From contig CAYMZR010000001.1 in assembly GCA_964394975.1 (NCBI GenBank), forward strand, positions 1-64,000: a stretch of 64,000 nt of DNA. The letters are read 5' to 3'. The first letter of the stretch is position 1. Every line of letters starts with the position of its first letter. The stretch comes from UBA11996 sp964394975 (GTDB lineage Bacteria; Chloroflexota; Dehalococcoidia; Lucifugimonadales; UBA826). A program made the position numbers and the translations under genes. This document shows, one piece after another, positions 17,541 to 26,995 of this stretch. The notes under the pieces are model-generated. The model saw nothing but the letters and a program-made list of their open reading frames with translations. It ran no database searches and had not been told where the DNA came from.

Positions 17541-18626
17541 ATGAAAATACAAACGTACGAAACAGGAATCGTAGGACTTCCAAGGGAGGAAGGTCCACTT
17601 TCTGGCGGCAGCAGGGATGTAGCAGAATTCATCACCATCAAAATTATTACTGATGATGGTATTGAAGGTATTGGATATGCGGGTTTCGTTAGCTCCATAA
17701 TGGTAAAAGCTTTAAAAGAAACCGTTGATGCCTTACTTGAACAAATTGTAGGCGAAGACCCAAGGAGAGTAGAGCACATCAACACCCACCTAAGGAATAT
17801 AGCCGGCGGCGGTGCGCCAGCAGGGCTTGTAACAAGAGGTGTTTCAGGGATCGATGTCGCCTTGTGGGACATAAAAGGCAAGGCAGCGTCAGAACCTGTG
17901 CACCGGTTACTTGGAGGGTATAGAGACACCGTCCCAACATATGCTAGTGGCTTTTTATGGCGAACTTTCGATTTAGACAGGTTGGAAACTACCAGTAAAG
18001 ATCTTGTGAAACAGGGTTTCAAAGCTATGAAGTTTCGAATGGGGGCAGAAGACAGCGCTCGAAAAGAGATAGCCCGAATGCAAACCATGAGAGAAGCTGT
18101 TGGTGACGACATAACATTGATGCTCGATATCAACCAAGGATGGGATGTAAACACTGCAATTACCATTGGCCGAGAATTAGCAACATATGACCTCTATTGG
18201 CTGGAAGATCCCATTAACCATCAAGACTTTGAAGGGTTGGCACGCATTGCCGATGCCTTAGACACACCTATTGCAGCGGGTGAATACCATTATGGTATAG
18301 AGCCATTTAGGACTCAATTAGAAGGAAGGTCTATTGATATTGTTATGGTCGACCTTTTACGAGCCGGAGGCATAACGCAATGGATGAAAGCTGCCCACTT
18401 AGCAGAATCTTACAATCTACCGGTGGTAACTCATTTAGCCACTGAAGTCCTAATGCATTGTCTAGCAGCTTGCCCTAATGGCACATACGTAGAACATATG
18501 CCTTGGACATTTGCTATGTTCAATGAAGAACCTAACGTAGTGAACGGAGAAATCGTATTGCCTCAAAGTCCAGGTTTAGGAATAACCTTCAACCAAGACA
18601 ATTTACAAAAATATGCCGTTTCGTGA
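17541..18626 (+). CDS. Enolase-superfamily protein (MR/MLE subgroup), paralog 1
   Basis: A 361-aa mandelate racemase/muconate lactonizing type enzyme. The capping domain is residues 1-120 and the barrel follows. Metal ligands D196 (L-M-L-D-I-N), E222 (W-L-E-D-P) and E248 (A-A-G-E-Y) are all present. The general base Lys164 is in M-K-F-R (K-x-R instead of K-x-K) and a His298 is in V-V-T-H-L on the opposite face. It abstracts a proton alpha to a carboxylate, followed by dehydration, racemisation or cycloisomerisation. Sitting 11 nt after the uronate-dehydrogenase-like gene, aldarolactone isomerisation or aldarate dehydration are the best guesses. Strong AAGGAG ribosome site. Confidence 0.85.
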   Translation: MKIQTYETGIVGLPREEGPLSGGSRDVAEFITIKIITDDGIEGIGYAGFVSSIMVKALKETVDALLEQIVGEDPRRVEHINTHLRNIAGGGAPAGLVTRGVSGIDVALWDIKGKAASEPVHRLLGGYRDTVPTYASGFLWRTFDLDRLETTSKDLVKQGFKAMKFRMGAEDSARKEIARMQTMREAVGDDITLMLDINQGWDVNTAITIGRELATYDLYWLEDPINHQDFEGLARIADALDTPIAAGEYHYGIEPFRTQLEGRSIDIVMVDLLRAGGITQWMKAAHLAESYNLPVVTHLATEVLMHCLAACPNGTYVEHMPWTFAMFNEEPNVVNGEIVLPQSPGLGITFNQDNLQKYAVS

Positions 18627-18742
18627 TCCGTAAAGGTAGCCACAAATAAGTTCATAGCTACGAATGCTACGGATTATGGTAAAATTAGGAGTGGCTTTTT
18701 TCCTTAGTTTTTACGCTTTAGTATCTCTCAAGGAGTTTTGAA

Positions 18743-21022
18743 TTGGCAACGGAAACACCAGAAAATTACGGCGTCATTGGCAAAAGACCTGTTAGGCATG
18801 ATGGTGCAGATAAGGTTACCGGTAGGGCTCAATATGGGGCAGACTTAAACCTGCCTGGAATGCTCTTCGGAAAGGTACTAAGAAGCCCACACGCCCACGC
18901 CCGCATTAAATCGATAGACCTCTCAGCAGCTTTGTCTCACCCTGATATAAAGGCAGTGGTTACATCTCAAGATTTATCACCTTTACCAGATCGACCAGCG
19001 GAGGTGGGAGAGGACCTATATGCAAATATGAAATACGTAAGAGACAGAATTCTGGCCTCTAACAAAGTTTTATTTAAGGGTCATCCTGTGGCAGCTATTG
19101 CAGCCAATAGCTTGCATGAAGCTGAGGAACTTTTATCTCTAATAAAGGTGGAATATGAGGTTCTAGAGTCGGTAACTGATGTGGAGTCTGCAATGGCAGA
19201 AAATGCTCCAATTCTCCACGAAACCATAAATTTCGCCTCTATGTCAGGCGACAAAGTTCACAGTTCAAACATCGCCAGCCATGATCAATACATTCTCGGA
19301 GACATTGAGAAAGGGTTCAAGCAGGCCGATCTAGTTGTAGAAAGAGAATACAGAACCAAGACTGTCCATCAGGGCTACATTGAGCCACAAAACGGAACCG
19401 CTTCTTGGCGGTCAGACGGACAAGTCACAATCTGGTGCAGTAGCCAGGGCCATTTCGGAATAAGAGACCAGGTCTCTACCATATTGGGGTTGCCCGTCTC
19501 AAAAGTAACCATCGTTCCGATGGAGATTGGTGGAGGTTTTGGAGGTAAACTCCCGTGCTACCTTGAACCATTAGCCGCTCTTCTTTCCAAGAAAACTGGT
19601 AATCCAGTAAAGATGTTCATGACTAGAGCTGAAGTCATTGAGGCCTCTGGGCCAACATCGGGAAGCTATGTCAAAGTAAAAATCGGCGTAACAAACGAAG
19701 GGAAAATAACAGCAGCTCAAGGATACTTGGCTTTTGAGGCTGGCGCTTTCCCCGGTTCTCCGATCGGTGGCGCTACAGCCTGCATGCTTTCACCGTACGA
19801 CATCGATAACCTTCTCCTCGATGGCTATGATGTCGTCGACAACAAACCTAAGACCACTGCTTATAGGGCTCCTGGGGCACCTATAGGAGCCTTAGCAGTC
19901 GAAACAATAATGGATGAAATAGCGGAGCAGTTAAATATTGATCCTGTTGATTTACGATTAATGAATGCTGCAAAGGAAGGAACACGAAGATCAGATGGTG
20001 TAGTCAACGGTAAAATAGGAATGATTGAATTATCCGAAATTGTCAAAAACCACGACCATTACCAAACTCCCCTTGAGCAAGAAGAAGGTAAATTAAAAGG
20101 AAGAGGAATTGCATTTGGATACTGGAGAAACAACACTGGCCCAGCTGCTTGTGTTGCTACAGTAACACCGGATGGAGTTGTGAATTTATCGGAAGGCTCA
20201 GTGGATGTCGGTGGTTCTAGGACTGCTATTGCACAGCAGCTTGCTGAAGTATTATCCATTCCAGTGGAAGACGTGAATCCACAGGTTGCTGACACCGATT
20301 CTATCGGCTATACCTCCGTCACTGGCGGTAGTGGAGTCGCTTTCAAATCCGGGTGGGCTGCCTATGAGGCTGCCCAAGAAGTTAAAAGGGAAATGATTAA
20401 ACGAGCAAGCCTTGTTTGGGATGCAAATGAAGATGAAGTGGAATACTCAGAAGGAATTGCTCAGCACAAATCTGATCCTGAACTCAAGCTAACTTTCAAA
20501 GAGATCGCTTCCGCTTCAAATGGAACCGGTGGCCCCATTGTAGGGAGCGCTGGGGTAAATCCAGGCGGAGTTGGAGGTTCTTTCGCTGCAATGCTAGTAG
20601 ACGTTGAAGTCGATTCGGAAACCGGTAAGACAACGATTCTACGATGTACTCCATTTACAGATGTCGGAAAGGCGATCCATCCTGACTATGTCGAAGGTCA
20701 AATCCAAGGCGGTACTGTCCAAGGAATTGGATGGGCACTCAATGAAGAATATTTTATGAGTGATGACGGTAAAGTAATGAACTCAAGTTTACTGGACTAC
20801 AGAATGCCAACAAGTTTGGACCTTCCAATGATAGATCCTGTCGTTGTGGAGGTTTTCAATCCAGGCCACCCATTTGGAGTTAGAGGGGTCGGAGAATCTC
20901 CTCTCGTGCCGCCATTGGCAGCGATGGCTAACGCTCTTTATGACGCTATTGGAGTAAGAATGAGAGAATTACCTATGTCACCAGCCGCTGTGAAAAAAGC
21001 TCTGGATGGCGCAACCGCTTAA
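18743..21022 (+). CDS. Xanthine dehydrogenase/aldehyde oxidase family molybdopterin-binding subunit
   Basis: A 759-aa large catalytic subunit of a molybdenum hydroxylase. The N-terminal (a/b hammerhead) domain opens V-R-H-D-G-A-D-K-V-T-G-R-A-Q-Y. The molybdopterin-binding G-G-G-F-G-G-K starts at residue 263. A-Y-R-A-P-G-A-P follows, and the catalytic Glu718 is in R-G-V-G-E-S-P. All catalytic elements are present. The start is TTG at 18743 with AAGGAG 7 nt upstream. Such subunits work with a 2Fe-2S subunit and a FAD subunit, but neither is adjacent nor anywhere in the window, so partners must be encoded elsewhere. Substrate (aldehyde, CO, purine or aromatic) cannot be fixed; the CO-dehydrogenase active-site Cys loop is not seen. 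Confidence 0.9.
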   Translation: MATETPENYGVIGKRPVRHDGADKVTGRAQYGADLNLPGMLFGKVLRSPHAHARIKSIDLSAALSHPDIKAVVTSQDLSPLPDRPAEVGEDLYANMKYVRDRILASNKVLFKGHPVAAIAANSLHEAEELLSLIKVEYEVLESVTDVESAMAENAPILHETINFASMSGDKVHSSNIASHDQYILGDIEKGFKQADLVVEREYRTKTVHQGYIEPQNGTASWRSDGQVTIWCSSQGHFGIRDQVSTILGLPVSKVTIVPMEIGGGFGGKLPCYLEPLAALLSKKTGNPVKMFMTRAEVIEASGPTSGSYVKVKIGVTNEGKITAAQGYLAFEAGAFPGSPIGGATACMLSPYDIDNLLLDGYDVVDNKPKTTAYRAPGAPIGALAVETIMDEIAEQLNIDPVDLRLMNAAKEGTRRSDGVVNGKIGMIELSEIVKNHDHYQTPLEQEEGKLKGRGIAFGYWRNNTGPAACVATVTPDGVVNLSEGSVDVGGSRTAIAQQLAEVLSIPVEDVNPQVADTDSIGYTSVTGGSGVAFKSGWAAYEAAQEVKREMIKRASLVWDANEDEVEYSEGIAQHKSDPELKLTFKEIASASNGTGGPIVGSAGVNPGGVGGSFAAMLVDVEVDSETGKTTILRCTPFTDVGKAIHPDYVEGQIQGGTVQGIGWALNEEYFMSDDGKVMNSSLLDYRMPTSLDLPMIDPVVVEVFNPGHPFGVRGVGESPLVPPLAAMANALYDAIGVRMRELPMSPAAVKKALDGATA

Positions 21023-21086
21023 ATTCAAACAAAAGGTTTAGTATCATTTAACATTTCGATTAATAGAAATCTGATGAGGTTTAAAA

Positions 21087-22688
21087 ATGCCAAAACAGTT
21101 CCAATTTAAAGAGGATGCCCGTTCCCAATTGATGGAAGGGATTGATCTAATGGCTCGTACAGTTGGGATAACCTTGGGCCCCAACGGGCGCAATGTAATC
21201 TTGGAAAAGGAGTTTGGGCCTCCACAAGTTTGTAGTGATGGTGTCACTATCGCCAAAGAAATCGAACTTCCAGAGCCTTTCTTGAATATGGGAGCCCAAC
21301 TGTTAAAGGAGGCCGCCTCAAAAACTAATGACGATGTTGGAGATGGCACTACTACTTCAACTATCTTGGCTCAAGCAATCCTAAAAAACGGCTTTAAAAA
21401 CATAGCCGCAGGTGCAGATCCCATGGCACTAAAAAGAGGTATTGATGAAGTAGTCGATGCTATGACCAAAGAATTGATTTCTATGTCGAAACCAGTCACT
21501 GAGGACGATCAGATTTCTCAGGTAGCGATCCTTTCAGCTCACGATGAAAAAATGGGCGAATTGATAGGACAGGTAATGAGCAAAACCGGTAAAGATGGTG
21601 TAGTTACTGTGGAAGAATCACGGGGCCTAGATTATGAAGTTGAATATGTAGAAGGAATGGAAATAGATCGAGGATATCTATCTCCATATTTTGTCACTGA
21701 CCAGGACAGGATGGTTACAGAACTTAATGAACCCTACATTCTTATAACGTCAGAGAAAATCTCTAATATTGAAGACCTAGTTCCATTCTTGGAAAAGTTT
21801 AGTGCGGTCGGTCGAGAGCTAGTCCTCATAGCAGAAGATATTGAAGAACAAGCCTTAGCCACTCTTGTGGTGAACAAAATGAAAGGAACTTTGAACTGCT
21901 TAGGAGTAAAAGCGCCAGCATTCGGAGACAGAAGAAAAGCCATTTTGGAAGATATGTCCATTTTATTTGGTGGAACTGTCATTAGCAGTGAAACCGGCAG
22001 GACTATTGAATCCGTGGAAATAGCAGATTTGGGCCGCTGCCGAAAAGCCATATCTACCAAAGACTCTACTACTTTTGTAGAAGGAGGAGGACAGGCAACT
22101 GTGATAGAGGACAGAGTACGTAACATAAAAGCTCAGGCCCTAGAAACAAAATCTGATTACGATCGGGAAAAATTAGAAGAAAGAGCAGCAAGACTTTCCG
22201 GGGGAGTTTCGGTAATCAAGGTGGGGGCCGCAACAGAGGTTGAACTCAAAGAGAAAAAGCAACGGGTCGAGGATGCGCTTTCCGCAACAAGAGCTGCAAT
22301 GGAAGAAGGTATTTTGCCTGGTGGAGGAACTTCTTTGATCAGAATTGCCGAAGATCTGAGAAGCAATTTCTCGGACACATCTGATGAAGCTACTGGGGCT
22401 AGGATCATTTTGGATTCCGTGGGAGCACCCGTTGAACTTCTAGTTCAAAATGCGGGTTTTAGTGGACCTGTCGTACTTGACGCGATCAAAAAAGGCAGTG
22501 ACGACTACGGGTTTGATGCTGAAAACGACCGTTACGGAAGTATGTATGACTTTGGGGTCATAGACCCAGTCAAGGTAACCAGATCAGCTTTGGAAAATGC
22601 CGCTAGTATAGCGGGTATGGTTTTAACGACTGAATCTCTAATAACCGAATTGGACCCCCCAAAATTACCTGCGCCATTTGACGACTAA
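21087..22688 (+). CDS. groL: GroEL-type chaperonin (60 kDa)
   Basis: A 533-aa group I chaperonin. ATP-site residues Asp51 (C-S-D-G-V-T-I-A-K-E-I) and Asp86 (V-G-D-G-T-T-T-S-T) and the R-V-E-D-A-L-S-A-T-R-A-A segment with its catalytic Asp are kept. Oddities: T-K-D-G is replaced by C-S-D-G, the C-terminal Gly-Gly-Met tail is absent (ends K-L-P-A-P-F-D-D), there is no groES upstream, and no CIRCE heat-shock operator is visible before it. It may be a second, specialised copy. ATG with GAGG upstream. Confidence 0.95.
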   Translation: MPKQFQFKEDARSQLMEGIDLMARTVGITLGPNGRNVILEKEFGPPQVCSDGVTIAKEIELPEPFLNMGAQLLKEAASKTNDDVGDGTTTSTILAQAILKNGFKNIAAGADPMALKRGIDEVVDAMTKELISMSKPVTEDDQISQVAILSAHDEKMGELIGQVMSKTGKDGVVTVEESRGLDYEVEYVEGMEIDRGYLSPYFVTDQDRMVTELNEPYILITSEKISNIEDLVPFLEKFSAVGRELVLIAEDIEEQALATLVVNKMKGTLNCLGVKAPAFGDRRKAILEDMSILFGGTVISSETGRTIESVEIADLGRCRKAISTKDSTTFVEGGGQATVIEDRVRNIKAQALETKSDYDREKLEERAARLSGGVSVIKVGAATEVELKEKKQRVEDALSATRAAMEEGILPGGGTSLIRIAEDLRSNFSDTSDEATGARIILDSVGAPVELLVQNAGFSGPVVLDAIKKGSDDYGFDAENDRYGSMYDFGVIDPVKVTRSALENAASIAGMVLTTESLITELDPPKLPAPFDD

Positions 22689-22704
22689 ATAGGAATTCTC
22701 AATA

Positions 22705-22724
22705 GGACGGATTCATATCCGTCC
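22705..22724 (+). other. Perfect hairpin between groEL and the ABC ATPase gene
   Basis: An 8-bp perfect stem, GGACGGAT (22705-22712) and ATCCGTCC (22717-22724), with a TCAT tetraloop. It ends 14 nt before the ATPase ATG. No T-run follows, so it does not look like an intrinsic terminator. An RNA-stability or translation-influencing element next to the AAGGG ribosome site is possible. Confidence 0.6.
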
Positions 22725-22738
22725 CAAGGGAAACTCAT

Positions 22739-23755
22739 ATGTCCACTACCAACGAATCAGACCCAAACAACGATACTACTAATGTTATTGACCCCAATGT
22801 CACTATCTCAGTTGATGCTGTAAGCAAAAGTTTTGGACCTCACAAGGCCGTATCCAATTTGTCCTTTTCTATACAGAAAGGAGAAATTGTCGGATTTTTA
22901 GGACCCAATGGAGCAGGCAAAACCACAACTATGAGGTTGCTTACATCCTATTACACTCCGGATTCTGGAAAGGTACTGATCAATGGAACCGATAACTCCG
23001 AAAATGATCTCGTTACCAGAAGAAGTATTGGGTATTTGGCAGAAAACAATCCTTTATACGAGGACCTATTGGTAAGTGAATATTTGGATTTCATAGCTGA
23101 TCTAAGAGGACTTTCCGGAAAAGAAAGATCTGACAACCTTGACCAAACAGTTGATGAGGCGGGCTTACAAGAAGTTTTCTACAGGCCAATAAGTGAACTA
23201 TCCAAAGGCTATCATCAAAGAGTAGGGCTTGCTGGTGCTATTATCCACCGTCCTTCCATCTTAATTCTCGATGAACCAACTGAAGGGTTAGACCCGAACC
23301 AAAGAATGTCAATGAGGGATTTGATCAAATCTTTAGGTCAAGACAGGACAGTTTTAGTCACCACCCATGTAATGCAAGAAGTAGAAAGCACTTGCGAGAG
23401 GGTTCTACTCATTAATCGCGGCCAACTCGTAGCTGACAGCCCAGTGGACAAAATATTCCAACTTACCCCTGGTCTCAGAAAAATATATGTTGAGGCAGAA
23501 GGCAATCAGATTGAATCTGGCCTTTCATCTTTAGATGCAGTGGAATCCGTAGAAAGGCTGGAGCCAATAGATCGCCGAAAAAGATATATAGTTAATTTGT
23601 CAGGCTTTGAAGATCCGAGACCCGATATCTTTCGTTTAGCGGCCGCTCAAGAATGGGTGTTGTGGGAACTGCATGAAGAGCGTATGCGCCTTGAGGATGT
23701 GTTCCATTCCCTCACATCAGAAAATGAGGCCGAGAGGACGTTACAAGGATCATGA
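22739..23755 (+). CDS. ABC transporter ATP-binding protein (GldA/NatA-like)
   Basis: A 338-aa ATPase. Walker A G-P-N-G-A-G-K-T is at 55-62, the signature L-S-K-G-Y-H-Q-R at 154-161 and Walker B I-L-I-L-D-E-P at 174-180, with the catalytic Glu179 and an H-loop T-T-H-V. A ~100-aa C-terminal extension follows, typical of ABC-2 exporters. It belongs to the three-gene unit continuing with the fused permease and a DUF4340 protein; the stop and next start overlap (ATGA). This arrangement is known as the GldA-GldFG-type export system, whose substrate is generally unknown outside gliding bacteria. Confidence 0.92.
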   Translation: MSTTNESDPNNDTTNVIDPNVTISVDAVSKSFGPHKAVSNLSFSIQKGEIVGFLGPNGAGKTTTMRLLTSYYTPDSGKVLINGTDNSENDLVTRRSIGYLAENNPLYEDLLVSEYLDFIADLRGLSGKERSDNLDQTVDEAGLQEVFYRPISELSKGYHQRVGLAGAIIHRPSILILDEPTEGLDPNQRMSMRDLIKSLGQDRTVLVTTHVMQEVESTCERVLLINRGQLVADSPVDKIFQLTPGLRKIYVEAEGNQIESGLSSLDAVESVERLEPIDRRKRYIVNLSGFEDPRPDIFRLAAAQEWVLWELHEERMRLEDVFHSLTSENEAERTLQGS

Positions 23756-26052
23756 AGTCTCCTTTTATAGCTTTAATTAAAAAAGATCTCAAAGGCTATT
23801 TTGATCAACCTACTGGATATATCCTTATAGTTGTCTTTGTAGCTATGCTTTCGTGGTCCTTTTTCCAGTCAGCTTTATTAATTGGTGAAGCTTCATTAAG
23901 GCCCTTATTTACTGTGGATTTCGCGATCGATAAGCCTTCTTTACCATGGCTATTGGCCCTGTTTATACCAGCAGCAACGATGAGGTTATTATCTGAAGAG
24001 CAGCGAGATGGCACATTAGAAACACTGCTTACTCAACCAATTAGAGGTTGGATTGTCCTTTTAGCTAAATTTACTTCCGGACTGTTGTTTGTATCAATTT
24101 CTATCTTGGCAACAATTGGGATACCCCTAACTCTCACCAGTGCAGGTCATTTAGATTGGGGCGCTTCTATATCCCAGTATATCGGTAGTATTTTTCTTGC
24201 CGGGTCTTTAGTTTCTATAGGTTTGTTCACCTCCAGCCTTACACGAAACCAAATCGTCTCCTTCATACTGGGTTTAACTGTCAGTATGGCCCTTATGATA
24301 ATGGGGCTAGAAATCGTAGCCGTTACCTTACCTTCAACCGTTGCCAATTTACTACAACTCTTAAGTCCCATAACCCACTTTGACAATATTGGGAGAGGGA
24401 TAATTGATCTAAGAGACATTCTCTATTTCCTTTCTCTAATTTCAACCTTCTTAAGTGCCACTTTCCTGATAATTAGAAGTCGTACCCTCAGCCATAAGAC
24501 CCCCCAATATAGGAATCTACAGTTGGGAGTTGCCGGTTTCATTATATTGAGTATCTTAATTGGATGGTTCGGAACATCAATTAAGGGAAGAATGGACCTA
24601 ACCGAAGATAAAATTTTCACGCTAAGCCCTGCAACTAAAGAGATTGTGGGACAACTCGATGACTTATTGACAATAAATGTTTTTATGTCAAAAGATCCAC
24701 CTGTTCAAGTCTCTCCGGTTTCTAGGGACATAAATGACTTTTTAGACGACGTAGAATCCAGTTCTGACGGAATGATCAAAGTAGCCAGGCATTTTCCGGA
24801 AGACGACGAAAAGGCCCTGAAAAAGGCGACAAATGCTGGTATCCCGCCAATCCAATTCAATGTCAGGTCGCAAGGGGAATTGCAAATCAAAACTGGCTAT
24901 ATGGGCATAGCATTAACTTATCTAGACAAACGGGAAGTGCTTGCTTTCATTCAGAGTGTAGATGGCTTTGAATATCGTCTAGTAAGCCTCATAAATAAAA
25001 TGCTCGACGACAGATCTCAGAAGAAAATTATTGGATTTTTGTCCGGTCACCAAGAAATGGAAATCTCAGGGGATTTACAATCTTTTGCCTCTGTTTTGAA
25101 TCAGCAATACCAAGTAAAAACTATATCGGCCGAAGAGGGCGTCCCGATAAATCTTGAGTCTATCGATGTAATGGTTATTGCCTCTCCAAAAACAAGGATA
25201 GGAGAAACACATCGAGACTCAATTAAGGATTATATATATGGTGGCGGTAAAGTTTTTATCGCGATAGAACCGATACTTGTCGATTTTAATCAGTTGGCAG
25301 GAATAACCAATCGGGATAGTTCATCGGACTTTGTATTATCTGAATTCGGTATCTCAGTAGAATCGGATTTGGTTTTTGACCTGCAATCCAACGAGACTCT
25401 CGCCTTTGGAACGGGAGGGTCACGCAGTGTCTATCTCCCGTATCCGTATTGGGTCAAGGCAGATGTTGTTGACAGTAAAATTGGCGGGGAAGTCAGTAGT
25501 GTTGTGATGCCATGGGCCAGTACAGTCGGTATATTGAATTTACCTGACTCTACTTTTACAGCCACCCCGCTAATATCAACCACCGAATTCGGTTTTATCG
25601 ACATGAATTTGAGAAATTTAAGGCCAAACTCTCCTACGTTTTCTGAAGTAACAGGAGATAATTTTGTTCTTAGTGATCTTGGTGTGGCTTTGGAACATCC
25701 TAGCGGGTCTAGGATGGTAATCATAGGTGATGCCGACTGGATTTCGGAAACAGCTACCCGTTTCAACAATAACGTGTTATTAGCACTCAATATAGTTGAC
25801 TGGCTTGCCCAAGAAGACAATTTGGCTTCTGTAAGATCAAAAGTGGTTTCAGAACGCAGCTTGGTTTTTTCTTCAGACAGCCATAGAAATTTGATTCAAT
25901 ACTCCAACATCGGTGGAGTTCCACTAGCCTTTGTAATTATAGGTCTCCTCCGATATATGCAACGTCGAAGTAAAGGCTTCAGAAACAAATTACCTATAGG
26001 AACAAATCACAAAAATGACAAATCCACACAGGATGAGGATTCACATCAATGA
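23752..26052 (+). CDS. Fused ABC-2 permease and GldG-like auxiliary domain protein
   Basis: A 766-aa membrane protein. Residues 1 to about 245 form an ABC-2 permease with six hydrophobic segments (opening L-K-G-Y-F-D-Q-P-T-G-Y-I-L-I; E-E-Q-R-D-G-T-L-E-T-L-L-T-Q-P motif). After one more transmembrane helix (about 255-275), an extracytoplasmic GldG/IftB-like region begins with L-S-P-A-T-K-E-I. A final helix lies near 715-735. In gliding bacteria GldF and GldG are separate proteins; here they are one chain. It overlaps both neighbours by 4 nt, so the unit is translationally coupled. Confidence 0.85.
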   Translation: MKSPFIALIKKDLKGYFDQPTGYILIVVFVAMLSWSFFQSALLIGEASLRPLFTVDFAIDKPSLPWLLALFIPAATMRLLSEEQRDGTLETLLTQPIRGWIVLLAKFTSGLLFVSISILATIGIPLTLTSAGHLDWGASISQYIGSIFLAGSLVSIGLFTSSLTRNQIVSFILGLTVSMALMIMGLEIVAVTLPSTVANLLQLLSPITHFDNIGRGIIDLRDILYFLSLISTFLSATFLIIRSRTLSHKTPQYRNLQLGVAGFIILSILIGWFGTSIKGRMDLTEDKIFTLSPATKEIVGQLDDLLTINVFMSKDPPVQVSPVSRDINDFLDDVESSSDGMIKVARHFPEDDEKALKKATNAGIPPIQFNVRSQGELQIKTGYMGIALTYLDKREVLAFIQSVDGFEYRLVSLINKMLDDRSQKKIIGFLSGHQEMEISGDLQSFASVLNQQYQVKTISAEEGVPINLESIDVMVIASPKTRIGETHRDSIKDYIYGGGKVFIAIEPILVDFNQLAGITNRDSSSDFVLSEFGISVESDLVFDLQSNETLAFGTGGSRSVYLPYPYWVKADVVDSKIGGEVSSVVMPWASTVGILNLPDSTFTATPLISTTEFGFIDMNLRNLRPNSPTFSEVTGDNFVLSDLGVALEHPSGSRMVIIGDADWISETATRFNNNVLLALNIVDWLAQEDNLASVRSKVVSERSLVFSSDSHRNLIQYSNIGGVPLAFVIIGLLRYMQRRSKGFRNKLPIGTNHKNDKSTQDEDSHQ

Positions 26053-26993
26053 AAAGCAGACAAGTAGGGTATGTACTTATAGCTTTGATCGTGATTGGTC
26101 TATCTGGACTGTTATATAGAATTGTTCTGGGTGGAACGGATGAATTTATATTAGAAGGTATGCTACCTATAAATCAGGAAATCGTTAATCAGGTAGATAT
26201 AACCACGAATGATGGATTGACTTCTGAATTGATAAAGGTAAACGATTCATATTGGGAAGTATTAGATAATCCAATATTTTCCCCAAAGCTAGCCGCCTTT
26301 TGGGAACATATGGATGATGTATCTGGAGCCCAATTGGTTGCAAAAAAGGCCAAACATCACCAATTACTCGGAGTTGACGAGGATAACAGCACAAAAGTCT
26401 CGTTTTATGTCGGGCCTTCTTTGCAAGAAAAACTCCACATAGGAAAATGGTCTCCTGAAGTGAGACTTTGTTATGTCAGAAAGTCAGGTAAGAGTGAGGT
26501 TTATGCAATCCCTTGTTCTCAAAATGGAATTTTCTCCTCAGATCCAGATTCCTGGAGAAACCCAATAGTTATATCTATAGCCCCAACAGACGTCACATCC
26601 TTTGATTTCATATATCCGGATACCAATGAAAATTTTTCAGTAGTAAGAACTCCTGAAAATGATTGGGTGGTTGTTAATGCAAGTGGTATGTTGGACGGGC
26701 CAGCAAACCTTCAAGTAATGGAGTATTTGCTCCAGTCTATTCAGGTCCTTCCAGCGTCTGGGTTCGAGGATGATGTTACTAGTAAAACTCTAGATTTTGA
26801 CGCTCCTGACGGTTCAGTAAGAATAAATACTAGTGAAGAGTCCAACTCACCAACCACTAGGCTGAAATTCATCAAAAAAGACGATGAGTCTTACTACGTG
26901 AAAACACCGAGCCAATCAACTGTTTTCCTTATCCAGTATTTGTTGGGCGATTTTTTGCTGATGCAGAAATCAGAAATACTTGTCATCGATTAG
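26049..26993 (+). CDS. DUF4340 domain protein
   Basis: A 314-aa protein with an N-terminal membrane anchor (V-G-Y-V-L-I-A-L-I-V-I-G-L-S-G-L-L-Y) and a soluble, repeated beta-type region. It resembles the DUF4340 proteins that regularly accompany GldG-like ABC systems. The features I-T-T-N-D-G-L-T-S-E-L-I and the second similar unit (F-D-F-I-Y-P-D-T-N-E-N-F-S-V-V) suggest two copies of one fold. Molecular function unknown; probably a periplasmic or exterior accessory to the transporter. It overlaps the preceding gene by 4 nt (ATGA) and ends 2 nt before the convergent plsY-like gene. Confidence 0.75.
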   Translation: MKSRQVGYVLIALIVIGLSGLLYRIVLGGTDEFILEGMLPINQEIVNQVDITTNDGLTSELIKVNDSYWEVLDNPIFSPKLAAFWEHMDDVSGAQLVAKKAKHHQLLGVDEDNSTKVSFYVGPSLQEKLHIGKWSPEVRLCYVRKSGKSEVYAIPCSQNGIFSSDPDSWRNPIVISIAPTDVTSFDFIYPDTNENFSVVRTPENDWVVVNASGMLDGPANLQVMEYLLQSIQVLPASGFEDDVTSKTLDFDAPDGSVRINTSEESNSPTTRLKFIKKDDESYYVKTPSQSTVFLIQYLLGDFLLMQKSEILVID

Positions 26994-26995
26994 AA

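Noticed and set aside
17366..18166. 266-codon minus-strand frame opposite enolase paralog 1
   Set aside because: Antisense shadow of a clear enzyme gene; Ser/Pro-rich composition typical of reverse reading.
18638..18701. AGCCAC/GTGGCT pair with T-run considered as a terminator after enolase paralog 1
   Set aside because: Only 6 bp of stem around a loop of about 47 nt; not convincing, although the T-run is good.
21023..21086. CIRCE heat-shock operator upstream of groEL
   Set aside because: The TTAGCACTC-N9-GAGTGCTAA pattern is not present.
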